This document shows, piece after piece, positions 1 to 10,330 of a DNA stretch of 64,000 nt. A model generated the notes under the pieces. That model saw nothing but the letters and a program-made list of their open reading frames with translations, was not told the origin of the DNA and did no database searches. The position numbers and the translations under genes were made by a program. This DNA comes from Cephalotus follicularis (taxonomy: Eukaryota > Streptophyta > Magnoliopsida > Oxalidales > Cephalotaceae), in the NCBI GenBank assembly GCA_001972305.1, contig BDDD01000555.1, positions 308,676-372,675 of the forward strand, read 5' to 3'. How positions within the stretch are numbered: the stretch's first letter is position 1; the number at the start of each line of letters is the position of its first letter.

Positions 1-1037
1 GGTGTGTAGGGACGACGTTTGAGTTTGGGGGTTGTTTGACCCTAGGCAGGGTAGCAGGTCTTCCCAGCCCTGGCCTTGGTGAAACTGCAGTGTTTCTCCT
101 CGGGCCTTTCGTGCGTGGCACCTCTGCTGAGATGCAGGGGGAAGGGGTGGCTTGATCATGGTTGGTCAAACCTTAGGTTGACCTTGCAGCTCGGGTTGGT
201 TGACCCTAAGCTGAGGTCTGGTGGCGTCCCCGGGCAAGCCATAGGCGTTAAGTGGAGGTATGCAGTTTTCTTTAGTTTTGCCCGACGTCCCGACCTCGGA
301 CCAGCTTGGTCCCTGGAGAAATTTTGGTGGGTGAGCTCTGGTGGATCCCCTGGGCACCTGTCCGAGGTGAGATGTTATCTCCTTAGTATAGTTCGAGTGT
401 TGGTGGGACCTCGGGTGGTTGTCCCATGCGCTTGGCGTTTGTCCTCGGGCCCTTGTGTTCATCCCAGGCTTAGCCTTTTGTTAAGTGTTGTCGTCCAATG
501 AGGACATGTCCGAGGATGGTTCATCCTGAGAAGGCATGTCTTAGGATGAAGTGCAGACCTGGTATGTGTTACGTTATGTTGTGTTGGCATCCCCTGCCCG
601 GGACCCCAAGCAAGACGTAGTGTTGCGTTCTCAGCCCTGGCTCGCTCCCCTGGAATTTTCCCTTTAGTGGAACGGTGCGTTTGGGCAGTGGGTGTGGTGC
701 GCGTTCCCTTTAGTTAAACGGTGCGTTTGCTAAGTGGGTTTTTTGCGCGTTTCTTTTAGTTAAACTGTGAGCTTTGGGGGTAGTTTAAGTAAGGGTTCTT
801 TTGCTGTTTTACCCTTCCTTCTTTCCTCCTTCCTGCTCAGGCATTCCTTATTTTTATGCCTTGGGTGCGTTTGGCCTGGGGAGCGAGGCTCTCCTCGGCA
901 GTGCGTTTTTAACGCCTGCCCTGGACTTAGCGTTAGCCTTTGTTGTTGTTGGGGTTTGGTTAGGGATCCAGGTGAGGGATCCTTCCACCTGGCACGGCCG
1001 ACCTCGGGTGGGGGTGCTCGGGAATGGGGCGTGTCAC
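1..1037 (+). mobile_element. E1: right end of an unidentified LTR-like element
   Basis: This GC-rich block is unlike its neighbours and has no recognisable protein. It stops at a GGGGCGTGTCACA terminus. That resembles the ...GTGTGACA, ...GTGTTACA and ...GCGTTACA ends of the chromovirus LTRs elsewhere in the window. Beyond it the sequence changes to AT-rich copia leader next to a primer site. I infer the right-hand end of an LTR, solo or 3', whose left part lies outside the window. Several short open frames occur on both strands, but they overlap each other and have low-complexity composition, so I do not call genes. Confidence 0.35.
660..770 (+). repeat. 46-bp tandem repeat, about 2.4 copies, in E1
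   Basis: Units start at 660, 706 and 752 with CCCTTTAGT-like sequence followed by GAACGGTGCGTTTG-like sequence, giving an exact 46-bp period. Short repeats of this sort are common in the U3 part of LTRs. Confidence 0.85.
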
Positions 1038-1081
1038 AAATACACATTTAATTATGGTCGATGTGGTAGGCTCTGATACCA
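1038..1081 (-). other. E2 leader stub and primer binding site
   Basis: The complement of 1069-1081 reads TGGTATCAGAGCC, the primer site for initiator tRNA-Met. It lies two bases from the LTR that begins at 1084. This sets E2 as minus-strand, with its internal region to the left. Only about 44 bases of that region remain before E1. Confidence 0.85.
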
Positions 1082-1083
1082 CT

Positions 1084-3000
1084 TGTTGGGAACGGGAATT
1101 CCCTATGGTCAGAAATGGACATAAGCCTAGTCATTCCATTATGGAATGTGCAATGACATTAAGGGGTGTGATTTTAAAAAATTAAATGTGGCAGAAACAA
1201 GAACCCATTAACTCTTAGGCTATACTAATTCCAAATTAGAGAATGTGAACATTCACAATGTCCAAATCCAAGACACTAACAACTAAGGATCATCACACCA
1301 AACCATAATCAAATATATCACATAAGCATGTATATGTGATAAACAAAACCCAAAGGACAAGGAGAGCAATCAAGAAGATATATCGAAGGTTGGAGGCTCC
1401 TTGACTTTGCCGGTACTTGCTTAGGAAGCTCCCTTGAACTCTCCAAGTCTCCACCATACCCTTGTGTGCAAAAACTCCTTGAATTTTTCACCAGAAAATT
1501 TTAGCCCCTGAATGTAGAAACCCTAGGTTTTCTAACTCTCTATTTCAAGCTACAGTTATACCATGCAAGCTCTCCCAAGACAAAGATTGTCTCAAAGGAA
1601 AGCTAATTGTATAAGAGCTTGAAACCCTAACCTATTTACCAAGAAGGGTAAATCAATATTGACAAGTGATTATCATTCTTGATCCTCCCTAAGTAGCTAC
1701 TAGGTCTTGGTGAAGAAAATCAAGAAGGGGAAGAAGAAGAAGAAAAAGCTCCAAGCTTGTTAGAATGGAGTTGGAAGATCAAAATCCTAGGAAAGCTCTT
1801 CCTTCTCTTTTCTTTCTCTAAATTTTCGGCCGGCATAAAAAAATGAGAGAGTCGCTCTCTCTTTTGTAAAGCAACGTCCCTTTTATATAGTTAAGTGAGA
1901 GTGTGGGAGGTTATGACAAGTGTCACCATCCAATGGTGACACATCTCTCACACCCACTAACTCATATATGATTTTATAAGTTTTCCACCAAGATGTAAAT
2001 GTCCAACATTTATGAGATACTATTCTCGGGTCGGGACCCTAACGTCTCGGTCATTATCGGTAGTGTTGATAAATTATCGAAACGTCCCCTGGGTTCGATT
2101 TTTCCATTTTAAATAGTCTCGGACCTATTTAAATGCTCATGGACTAATATCCAATATTATATAGGTGAGAAATTAATCTAATTAATTTCCTCATTGATTA
2201 TTACACACTTTCGTAACATGCGACCTTTTATTGTTGTCAGTTACCGTGTACTATAGTCCCTCGTCATACTTGGCCCCAACTAAGGTCTAGCGTATTGATG
2301 CGTGCCAACTCTAGTTTTACCTCAGTATATAAAATGTCAGATCATTACTATGACTTACGGTAGACCTTCCTGGAAATCTAATTTCCAGTCTACCTTAACC
2401 TTGGCCAAAGATTTAAACAGTCTACAGTGTAATCAGACCAATTATAGCTGATCACCGTCACTGAGGTGTGACGATCCCATTTTGCACATTTGCTTATATT
2501 CATACAGATCCTATCAAGCCCAAAGACCACTTGATTGTCAACCCCGCGAAAGAACTGAGTATGGTGGAGATCAAAGCAAGACAGTTTCTATACAATATAG
2601 AGCAATCTCTCATGTCTAAGGATCAGACGATTCCTCCATGAACTCGCTAAGTGTCCAACACCTAGACACGACCACAACATGTAAGAATCACTATTGACAC
2701 AAGAATAGTGACTACCCAAATAGTGTTTCCCAATCGGGTCCTGAGCGCGCACCCCAAACTGGGCTTAGTGTTCCCCACAGATGGTAGTGAGATTATCCAT
2801 CCTCCCACCCACGGGAGCAGGCACAGTGCGAGCAAGTCTATCAGGTTCACTCATGCACAGTAAGTAGTGAGATTATCCATCCTCCCACCCACGGGAGCCG
2901 GCACAGTGCGAGCAAGTCTATCAGGTTCACTCATGCACAGTAAGTGAACCTACGACTTGTAACTATTTGGACATAAGGAATAAGGTAGCCAATCTCACTG
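1084..3000 (-). repeat. E2 copia 5' LTR, first part
   Basis: The block starts TGTTGGGAACGG next to the primer site and breaks off at 3000, where E3 is inserted. It continues at 18463-18684. Its right part is the reverse complement of LTR sequence also seen in E4 (about 4170-4740), for example the AATTAATCTAATTAATTT-like stretch. This places E2 in the same Angela-like copia group. The rest of E2 lies outside the window, so its state cannot be judged. Confidence 0.85.
2784..2943 (+). repeat. 80-bp tandem duplication inside the E2 LTR
   Basis: Two 80-bp units (2784-2863 and 2864-2943) are nearly identical, with one difference seen. E8 has a single related stretch, so this is a local duplication in E2 and probably recent. 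Confidence 0.9.
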
Positions 3001-3063
3001 TGTAACGCCTCCAATTCAAGTTCACTTTTACTCAAAGGGAGCTACTAGGAGTCGGTGCGTTAC
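3001..3063 (+). repeat. E3 left terminus: inverted copy of the LTR's last 62 bp
   Basis: The sequence starts TGTAACGCC and ends GTGCGTTAC just before the primer site. It matches the reverse complement of 18396-18457 with a handful of differences. Where a 2.2-kb LTR would be expected, this inverted 62-bp segment is all that is present. Confidence 0.85.
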
Positions 3064-3068
3064 GAGAA

Positions 3069-3080
3069 TGGTATCAGAGC
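3069..3080 (+). other. E3 primer binding site (tRNA-Met type)
   Basis: TGGTATCAGAGC lies just inside the left terminus, in the usual place for reverse-transcription priming by initiator tRNA-Met. Confidence 0.9.
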
Positions 3081-3710
3081 ATTGTTTATTATATTTGAGG
3101 ATATAAATTGTGTATTTGCTAACCTGATTTTAAGATGTCAACAACGAGCGAATCTTATAACTCGGATGCTTGTACGAGATTCCCGTTGTGGATCATCTGA
3201 ACCAGTAGAATGGCAAGTGCAAGTTTTTATGGCTAAGAACCAAGAGCTATGAGAAGAAAAAGAGAATTTAAGACAGATTATAGCAAATAATAGAGAGGAA
3301 TTTTACACAGACTTATATCAAATGAAGGAAGAATATAACCAAGAGATAGCGAGAAAAGATGAAATCCTTAGCGAAATCAAGTCAAGTTTGAAAGTCCTTT
3401 TAAGATATGTTTCGGGAATTAACGGACTAATCATGAGAGGAGTTAGAGAAAATCTAAGGATGATGATAAGGCGGATACAAGAGGAGTTACCCGATGTTGA
3501 TAGTTCTAGCGATGAGGACTAGAGCGATAAAAAAAAAGCTTGGTGTATAATATGTAAAAATGTAAAATATGTATGAAAGTGAAGTGTGATATAAATAATA
3601 AAAAAAATTGTTAGTTCTTGTAAAATCTCAAGTTTTAGAATTTAATTGTTTTGCCTAACATATAAGTAGAATTGCCTAAGGTTAAGAACTAACTTTTGAA
3701 TGCTAACTAG
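3081..3710 (+). other. E3 leader with an open stretch upstream of gag
   Basis: Between primer site and gag lies about 630 bp, unusually long next to the roughly 80-150 bp seen in E10 and E11. It contains a charged open stretch at 3322-3522 (66 residues). It is rich in Glu, Lys and Arg in a heptad-like pattern and ends in an acidic Ser/Asp tail, suggesting a coiled coil. I do not recognise it. It could be an extra leader frame of this family or a chance frame. From 3523 to 3710 the sequence is AT-rich, with nothing recognised. Confidence 0.5.
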
Positions 3711-3987
3711 ATGGCTAACGTAAGAAGAAATCGTGGTCAAAGAAGAAACGTGAATGCACAAAACAATGGAGAAGATAATTCTCTAAACGCGATATTGAAC
3801 CAATTGGCTCGAGTTATTGCCAATAACAATGGTAATAACCATCAAGCACCTCCGCCAGCAAGGACTACTTTAGAGCACTTCGCAAGACATAATCCGAAAG
3901 CCTTTTCGGGAGTGACAGATCCTATAGAGGCTGAAGCATGGATCCAAGGAAATGAAAATATTTTCAGAGTGTTGGATTGTACAGATC
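3711..3987 (+). pseudogene. E3 gag region, first part
   Basis: The reading frame starts at an ATG with an Arg/Asn-rich basic N-terminus, followed by the plant gypsy gag pattern FARHNPKAFSG, then EAEAWI and the FRVLDCTD stretch. This is the capsid-like domain that packages element RNA. It stops at the E4 insertion, and gag sequence resumes at 11996. Confidence 0.9.
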
Positions 3988-5891
3988 TGCTAGATATAGT
4001 GACCCGAAAAGCCATTGGATGGACAGTCGTTTTATATCTATTCCTGTATTAAACAATCTTATTCCTTATATATATGATGCATGCTAATTTGTTATGGCTA
4101 TATCACTTGTATTTTATCACTTGATTGAAGTAGTTTATAAATTACCTACTTATACTTGTGATGCCCTGACATAAGGTTGGATGCCTGGGATGGAGGCTGT
4201 CAGACTGGTTACCTTATTCCTTATGTCAAATTAGTTCCAAGTCATAGGTTCACTTTGTGGGCATTAGTGAACCGGATAGACTTGCGCGTATGTTGCCTAC
4301 TCATGGAATTGTATGATGGATTCTCTAACTACCATCTGTGTTGGACAGTTGGGCGTGTACACTGAATTGGATCCGCGTAGGAGACACTATTTGGATAGTC
4401 GCTATTCTCGTGTCAGTAGTGACTGAGGTAGACTGGAAATTAGATTTTCGGAGAGTTTACCAAAGGTCCTAATAATGATCAGATATTTTAGCCATTTAGG
4501 TATTATCTAGGGTTGACACATCTCCTTACCTTAGACCTCAATCGGGGCCAAGCATGACAAGGGATTATAGTACACGTGAACCGATGACTTAGAAAATCTA
4601 TGGTTATTGAGATGTGTAATAAATTATGGGAAAATTAATTAGATTAATTTTTCCATATGGATAATATTAGATATTATTCCGATAGCATTTAAATTGGTCA
4701 AGGACTATTTAGAATGGCTAAACCAAACCCTAGGGGTATTTCGGTAATTTATGAACACATCTGGTTTCAACCAAGATTTTATAGGGTCCCTGCCCAATAA
4801 TGATTAGATCTTTAATATGTTGGACATATTAAGTCTTGGTGTCAAATATCGGTTATGTAGATTTTATATTTTGTGGAAACACATTTGTTTGATCTTACTT
4901 AATCAATATTTGAAGGGTACTTGATATCACTAAAGGCTTTAGACTCAAATTACCTCGCCTGCCAGGAAAGATCTCGACGCCTTCTGGGAAAGGCGTCGAG
5001 CGTTATCTTGTTTTTAGCGTCAACGCCCTCTGGGAAGTGTCAATGCTTAACACTTGTAAAGACGTCGATGTCTTTTAGAAAGCGTTGATGTCTTTAGTGC
5101 CACATTACATAAGCGTCGACGTCTTTTGGAAAGCATCAACGTCTTTGAGCAGGACGTGTAACCTGAGCACGAACTCACTTCATGGGCACTTTTTTTCTCT
5201 CATCTCCAGCAGCCATCTCCCATTCTTGCATGTTATGGAAACGTGGGGATCATGGCCACAGACTCCCGAGGAGTGAGGACCATGATCCTAAGTGAATGGG
5301 AGAATGGGAGAGAGAAGTAGAAGGCTAGTGAGAAGCATTTTCTGCAGAAAATGCAAAGTGGTGGTTGAGTTTTTTGCTGGGCAAGAGAAGTTCGATTTTC
5401 TCTCTGCATATTGTGTTCCCTTCATCTGTGATACACCAAGCAAGAGCTTATCTAGGGTGGATTGATTTTTGACTTCATTGGTCAATATCAATTTACCTTT
5501 TCTAAGCTTAGTGAGAGAGAGAGAGTTTATACACTTTGTTCTTGGTTATTGCTGGTTTGATTGCTTGTTGTTCCAGTGACTTGGAGAAGATTAAAGAGAG
5601 AATCTACTCAAGCTTGATGAGGCAAAGAAAGATGGAGCCTACACCGTTGGTATATCTCTTGGTCCTTCTCTTATTGCCATGTTTTTGTGTCACCATTGCT
5701 TACTATGGTGACACCAATTCAATCAATGTGATGATGTGGTGATCCATGTGGTCTGTGGACATGCCTCTTGGACTGCTTTTAGCTTTTACTGGGTGTTCTT
5801 CCGCTACTATTTTGTATGATTTTGTTTTGTTCTACACCCTGTATGCCTAAGTCTGTTTTTGGCTCCGGATTCGGTTTATCCATTTCCATCA
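3988..5891 (+). repeat. E4 5' LTR
   Basis: This 1,904-bp LTR runs from TGCTAG to CCATCA. Its right part is repeated at 10873-11990. It carries a GTCGAC-type array at about 4970-5152. Confidence 0.92.
4970..5152 (+). promoter_or_regulatory. GTCGAC-type motif array in the E4 5' LTR
   Basis: About eight copies of a CGTCGA or CGTCAAC-like core (AGACGTCGATGTC, AGCGTCGACGTC and variants) occur at irregular spacings of roughly 15-40 bp. The repetition is seen directly; a regulatory role is inference. A second copy is at about 11070-11250. Confidence 0.7.
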
Positions 5892-5892
5892 G

Positions 5893-5904
5893 TGGTATCA
5901 GAGC
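5893..5904 (+). other. E4 primer binding site (tRNA-Met type)
   Basis: TGGTATCAGAGC lies one base after the 5' LTR end CATCA. Confidence 0.92.
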
Positions 5905-7303
5905 ATCCCACATCATCCTTGATTGAATTTATGCCTTAGATGATGAACTGATTAATGGTTTAATTAACCGATATGTTTTATCATCAAACTACATTTTCAA
6001 AGTGCCTTAGTGAAAATTGCATGAAATTGGAGTTCATTGTGTTTAAGACCTGGTGATTTTGATTTATTGTGTTTAGAATTATGTTTAGAACATGCATAGT
6101 GCAGTTTGGATTGCCAAATTGGAATGCCAAAGTCTAAACCATTATTTTCTGCATTTTTCAAAATGCAGAAACTGCCCAGGGGGTTATAGACGTCGACGTT
6201 CTTGATAGACGTCAATGTCTTGTTCAACTTCTCGTGAAACGCGTCGATGCTCTTGAAACACATCGATGTCTTGTTCATCTATTCCCAGGAAATGCGTCGA
6301 TGTTGTTGATAAACGTCGACGCCTCTTTCAACAATTTTTGTGAAATGCGTCGACACCTTCTGGGAAGCGTCGACGTCTTATAAATAATAATATTGGATTT
6401 TATACATTTTGGCACTTAGAAAATCAAAAATCATTGCTTGATTTAGTGGGAGTTTTATCAGTTTACAATCCTTAAATTAAATTGTATAATTGGTTATTAT
6501 TTATGGCATTTGCTTTATTTGTGTTTTATAATATTGGATATTATATAAGTCTTATGCACAATGGATGGCCCGAAAAAGGACATTGACCTAGTTTATGGTT
6601 TTCTATGTGTGGATGGATGTTATTTATTTATTATTTTAAAGGTCTGTAATAAGGTGCCTGCGTGCACCATTTATTTTTCCTTACTTTTGTTATTTCTCCT
6701 TGTAATTTTTAATTGTAATTTTGTTTTCAAAATGTAAAGTACTTTTATGTAAAAGAAGACCTTATAAGAAGAGATGGAGGACAGGAGAAATGGAGTACAA
6801 GACTTTTGAAGGCCATGTATACATGGTTATTGTTGTAATAAATCGATTTAATTTTTACACCTAAGAAGACCTAGTAGTGATTTTGGGCTCAAGTCACTAC
6901 TACTAATGTCCTTGCCAATCCATTGACATATTTTAGAAATATGTCCAAGGTGCATAAGATATACGTCTTGCATACTAAGCCGTAATTAATTGGAATTGGC
7001 TAATACAACCAATAAATTAATTAATGGCTTGGTAATTAAAATATGAGACCGCAAATTCCCTCACCTTAATAATAAGTCTTAACGTAGGAACCCATGGAGT
7101 GGTTCCCCGTGGCCTTCCACAATTTTCAATTGTTTCCGTTAGGTGCAGGCAACAGGATACTGGAAGGTTGCGCTGTCCTAGCGGGGTAGAATTTATCGCG
7201 AAGAGTTTGAAGTGGGCGTGCGTCCGCCATTGGTCTTGGTTGATTAATTCTTTCTAAGCGATGGTTTGGACCACGCACCCAATCGGTCATAAACTAAAAC
7301 TAG
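5905..7303 (+). other. E4 long leader, conserved with E8
   Basis: This is a leader of more than 1.3 kb with no convincing protein. Parts resemble the leader of E8 (complement of about 30200-31000), especially around 6565-6690, where both share TCTGTAATAAGG followed by GCCTGCGTGC. Long leaders are known for BARE-1/Angela elements. It contains another GTCGAC-type array at about 6188-6385. Confidence 0.6.
6188..6385 (+). promoter_or_regulatory. GTCGAC-type motif array in the E4 leader
   Basis: About eight variants of (A/G)CGTC(G/A)A(C/T)G occur in 200 bp, several next to CTTGTTCA or CTTCTGGGAA. The LTR array of the same element has similar TTCTGGGAA spacers. Function unknown. Confidence 0.65.
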
Positions 7304-7502
7304 GTCAGAAAACCTAAGCTAAGGCAAGAAACCTAATTTATCTAAGTTATAAATTTGTTAAAGTTTATGCAAGTGAAGTTAAATGTTTGTTAAAAGTTAT
7401 GCCGGGCCTAATTATCTACGTTAAAAATTGTTAAAGATTATGCAAATGAGGTTAGACTTTGTTAAAGGTTATGATGATTCCTATTTAAACTAAGTTAGAA
7501 TT

Positions 7503-7600
7503 GTTAGAAAAACACAAAAACAAAATAAATAAATAAATAAAGACAAAAATAAAAACAAAAATAAATAATAAAAAATAAAAATAAAAAATAAAACACACAC
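7503..7600 (+). repeat. A-rich (AAATA)n-like simple repeat
   Basis: This is a low-complexity A-rich run of AAATA and AAACA units in the E5 leader. Confidence 0.85.
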
Positions 7601-7798
7601 GGAACACACACGGGGAATTAATAACTAACGTAGAGCACACACTAAAGCAGAAATAAACTAATCATATTAAATAACACAAATTAAAGTAGAAAACACAAAT
7701 TAAAACAAACCAGAGATTTTTTATTTATTTTTTTTAAATTAAATCTAAACTAAATACTACGAATCAGTTTAATAAATTTTAACTAATTTAAAACGTTT

Positions 7799-7815
7799 CC
7801 CCGGCAACGGCGCCA
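7799..7815 (-). other. E5 primer binding site (tRNA-Asp type)
   Basis: The complement reads TGGCGCCGTTGCCGGGG, 17 bases that match the conserved plant tRNA-Asp 3' end including CCA. It lies a few bases from the LTR end. Confidence 0.9.
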
Positions 7816-8086
7816 AAAACTTGTTCACTGTTAAAAAGAATGTTTTAAAATTTATAGCCGCAAGTGCACGGATCATGCAGAAACGGATCGAACGCCGGGA
7901 AACGTAAACTAGTTATAATATATCCAACCTAGGCGAAGTATACCAATTCTTGAGATAAACTAACAAACTAATGAATAAAAGATAACAAAATATAATTAAA
8001 AAGCGGTTTAGGGTAAAGAAACTCACCGTAGATTGTATTGAACAATTCCATGAAGTTGAACGATCATACCTTGATAAACAATGGCA

Positions 8087-8240
8087 GCTAGGTCGATACA
8101 GAGTGTGGCGATGATGACAAGACGTATGAGTAGTCATGCTAGGTCTATACGAAGTGTGGATTTTAATCAGACAAGACGTATGAGTAGTCATGCTAGGTCT
8201 ATACAAAGTGTGTTCGTTGCGGCAAATTGTATGAGTAGAC
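8087..8240 (+). repeat. 51-54-bp tandem repeat, three copies, in the E5 LTR
   Basis: Units start with GCTAGGTC at 8087, 8138 and 8192 and end near CGTATGAGTAGTCAT. The third unit is divergent. Confidence 0.85.
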
Positions 8241-8653
8241 TCCGTTGATTTAAGCACCATTTATTCACCAACTTTCTGCTTCACTGACAAGATGAGTGTG
8301 GATTTTAATCAGACAAACAAAGTGTGTGCGAAGGCAAAAATATTGAAGAACAAATAAAATATTCAAGGATTTTTATTGATGGAATTGAAACAATAACAAT
8401 CTAGGCTTTGTTCTAATCCAAAACCCTAAAAACTAGTTACAAAACATAATGAAAACTAAACTAAGGAGGGAGGTGGCTACTTCCACAGACTCTCTCTAAT
8501 CTACCCTGATCTACCCTAGTTACATATTACACCCTTGATTTGGCCGGCATTATATTGTTTATTTACTACAAAATTGATCAAAAACGGAATAAAAGCAATC
8601 CTAGTTACAAAATATGGCAAAAATCTAAACTTTCTATTTTTGCTGCAGAGGAA

Positions 8654-8984
8654 GGCGTCGACTTCTTTTGAAAGGCGTCGACTTCTTTGTGTAAAAGTCG
8701 TGACTTGCTGAGATGCGAGTGAAAGGCGTCGACTTCTATTGCTAAAGACGTCGACTTCTTTTGCTTCAAAAGTTACAGGACAATTTTGCTCAAAGACGTC
8801 GATCCCTTGTTCATAGCTCTTTGAAGATTGTTGCATTTTCCAGAAAAGACGTCGACTTCGTCACAAAGACGTCGACTTCTTTGTTGTAAACCCAGAAAAG
8901 ACATTGACTTCTTACAAAAGACATCGACTTCTTTGTGTAAACCCAGAAAAGACATCGATGTTTAATAAAAGGCGTCGACGCTTT
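8654..8984 (+). promoter_or_regulatory. GTCGAC-type motif array in the E5 LTR
   Basis: This is the densest array in the window: about eleven copies of (A/G)CGTCGACTTCTTT or close variants in about 330 bp. Spacing is irregular, so it is not a simple tandem repeat. The constant part is the near-palindrome CGTCGAC, and the T-rich tail is specific to this element. Confidence 0.75.
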
Positions 8985-9190
8985 TGCCCTGTTTTCTGCC
9001 GAATTTGTCCATTCTTCAATCTTTACTCTTTTAAACTCCAATTTACATACTTTTGGGTAGTATTCTTGCACTTTGGTTATTTTGCACTTGTACCTGAAAA
9101 TCAATATAACACAACCAAAGTAGTCTATTCCAAGCATAAAAATATCACAAATAACGCATTAAAAACAACACATTTTTATGCTAAACAACA

Positions 9191-9625
9191 CTTGATCCAT
9201 GTTATTTCATTTCAAACATTATGAGGAATATTATAAGTGTTTCATACTTATGTAATTTGGGCTTAGAGCTCAGATTCCAACACATTCGATGTTTTGTTTA
9301 TTCTGATAATGTTTGTGTCGGTAATGGTTTTATCGATAATGGATTATTTGTCTTAAATACTGCACAATCCAAAGTCCTATCCATAGAGCAAAGTAACAAG
9401 AAAAGGGAAAGAGAAACTGAGATAAATAAAACCTATACTTGGCATTGTAGACTTGGTCATCTTAGTGATGCTAGGCTATCACATTTGGTGAAGGATGATC
9501 TCCTTGATATCCAGGACTTAGAGTCCTATCCAACTAGTGAATCCTGTTTATTGGGAAAGATGACCAAATCACCCCTCTTTGGTCAAGGAGAAAGGGCTAT
9601 GGACTTACTGGTTAGTCGATACTGA
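9191..9625 (+). pseudogene. E4 protease end and GAG-pre-integrase region
   Basis: The frame beginning near 9221 shows the conserved RNIISVS stretch at the end of copia protease. It then shows the pre-integrase zinc-binding pattern (HCRLGHLS, then SCLLGKMTKSP). This leads into the integrase core at 9579. Confidence 0.85.
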
Positions 9626-10330
9626 CATTTGTGGTCCTATGTTAGTCAGTGCGCGAGGTGGTTATATCTACTTCATAACCTTTACCGATGATTTATCTAG
9701 GTATGGTTATGTGTATCTGATGAAAGACAAGTCAGAATCTTTTGAGACATTTAAGGAGTTCGGACTTGAAGTAGAAAAACAAACAGGTAAATCCGTTAAA
9801 ATACTTCGGTCAGACCGAGGTGGTGAATACTTGTCAGTTGAATTCCTAGGTTATCTTAGAGATAATGAAATTCTATCTCAGTGGACTCCTCCTGGAACAC
9901 CACAACATAATGGTGTGTCCGAAAGGAGGAATCGGACATTGTTAGACATGGTTCGATCGATGATGTCTTTTACTGACCTTCCTACCTATCTCTGGGGTTA
10001 TGCCCTAGATACAGCTGCTTATATCTTGAATCAGATTCCATCAAAATATGTGCTTTCTACTCCATACCAAGTATGGTCGGGGAGGAAACCCAGCCTAAGC
10101 CATTTGAAGGTTTGGGGCTATCCGGCTTATGTCAAGAGGTTTGACGCAGATAAGCTGGAAGGGCGATCGGACCGTTTGCAGGTTTGTCGGGCATCCTAAA
10201 GAAACTAAAGGATACCATTTCTACCACCCTAGCAAACAAAAGATATTTGTTTCGCGAAATGCTGTGTTCCTAGAGAAGGAATATCTTCTTGAAGGAAACA
10301 GTGGGAGTAAGGTAGAACTCAAGGAGTTAC
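9579..10330 (+). pseudogene. E4 integrase region
   Basis: It has the copia integrase core: CGPM near the start, FTDDLSRYGYVYLMK with a catalytic Asp, RSDRGGEYLS, TPPGTPQHNGVSERRNRT with the catalytic Glu, and LLDMVRSMM. It matches the Angela/BARE-1 pattern. It is followed by the GYHFYHPSKQKIFVSR stretch typical of the region before copia RT. Confidence 0.9.

Larger units (their letters stand above)
7304..9190 (-). mobile_element. E5: LTR plus primer-site end of a tRNA-Asp-primed element
   Basis: On the minus strand, an LTR (9190 down to 7822, starting TGTTGTTTAGC and ending AGTGAACA) is followed by TGGCGCCGTTGCCGGGG. That is a primer site matching the 3' end of plant tRNA-Asp. This primer is typical of Tat/Athila gypsy elements and some large non-coding LTR elements. 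About 500 bp of AT-rich leader follows (7304-7798), with no protein and no second LTR seen. The left boundary is approximate. E5 sits in E4, so it is younger. Confidence 0.7.

Noticed and set aside
76-1076. Several 90-140 residue open frames in E1
   Set aside because: They overlap on both strands, have no recognisable motif and lie across a tandem repeat.
5085-5742. Small frames repeated at 11184-11841
   Set aside because: They recur because they lie in the two LTR copies of E4. Differences are spread over all codon positions and no domain is seen.
7799-7815. Part of a tRNA-Asp gene
   Set aside because: Only the 17 bases complementary to a primer are present, next to an LTR edge. There is no tRNA body, anticodon arm or promoter boxes.
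8516-9137. Open frames with recurring VDVF and RSRRL phrases
   Set aside because: These phrases are translations of the GTCGAC array in different frames, not a protein repeat family.
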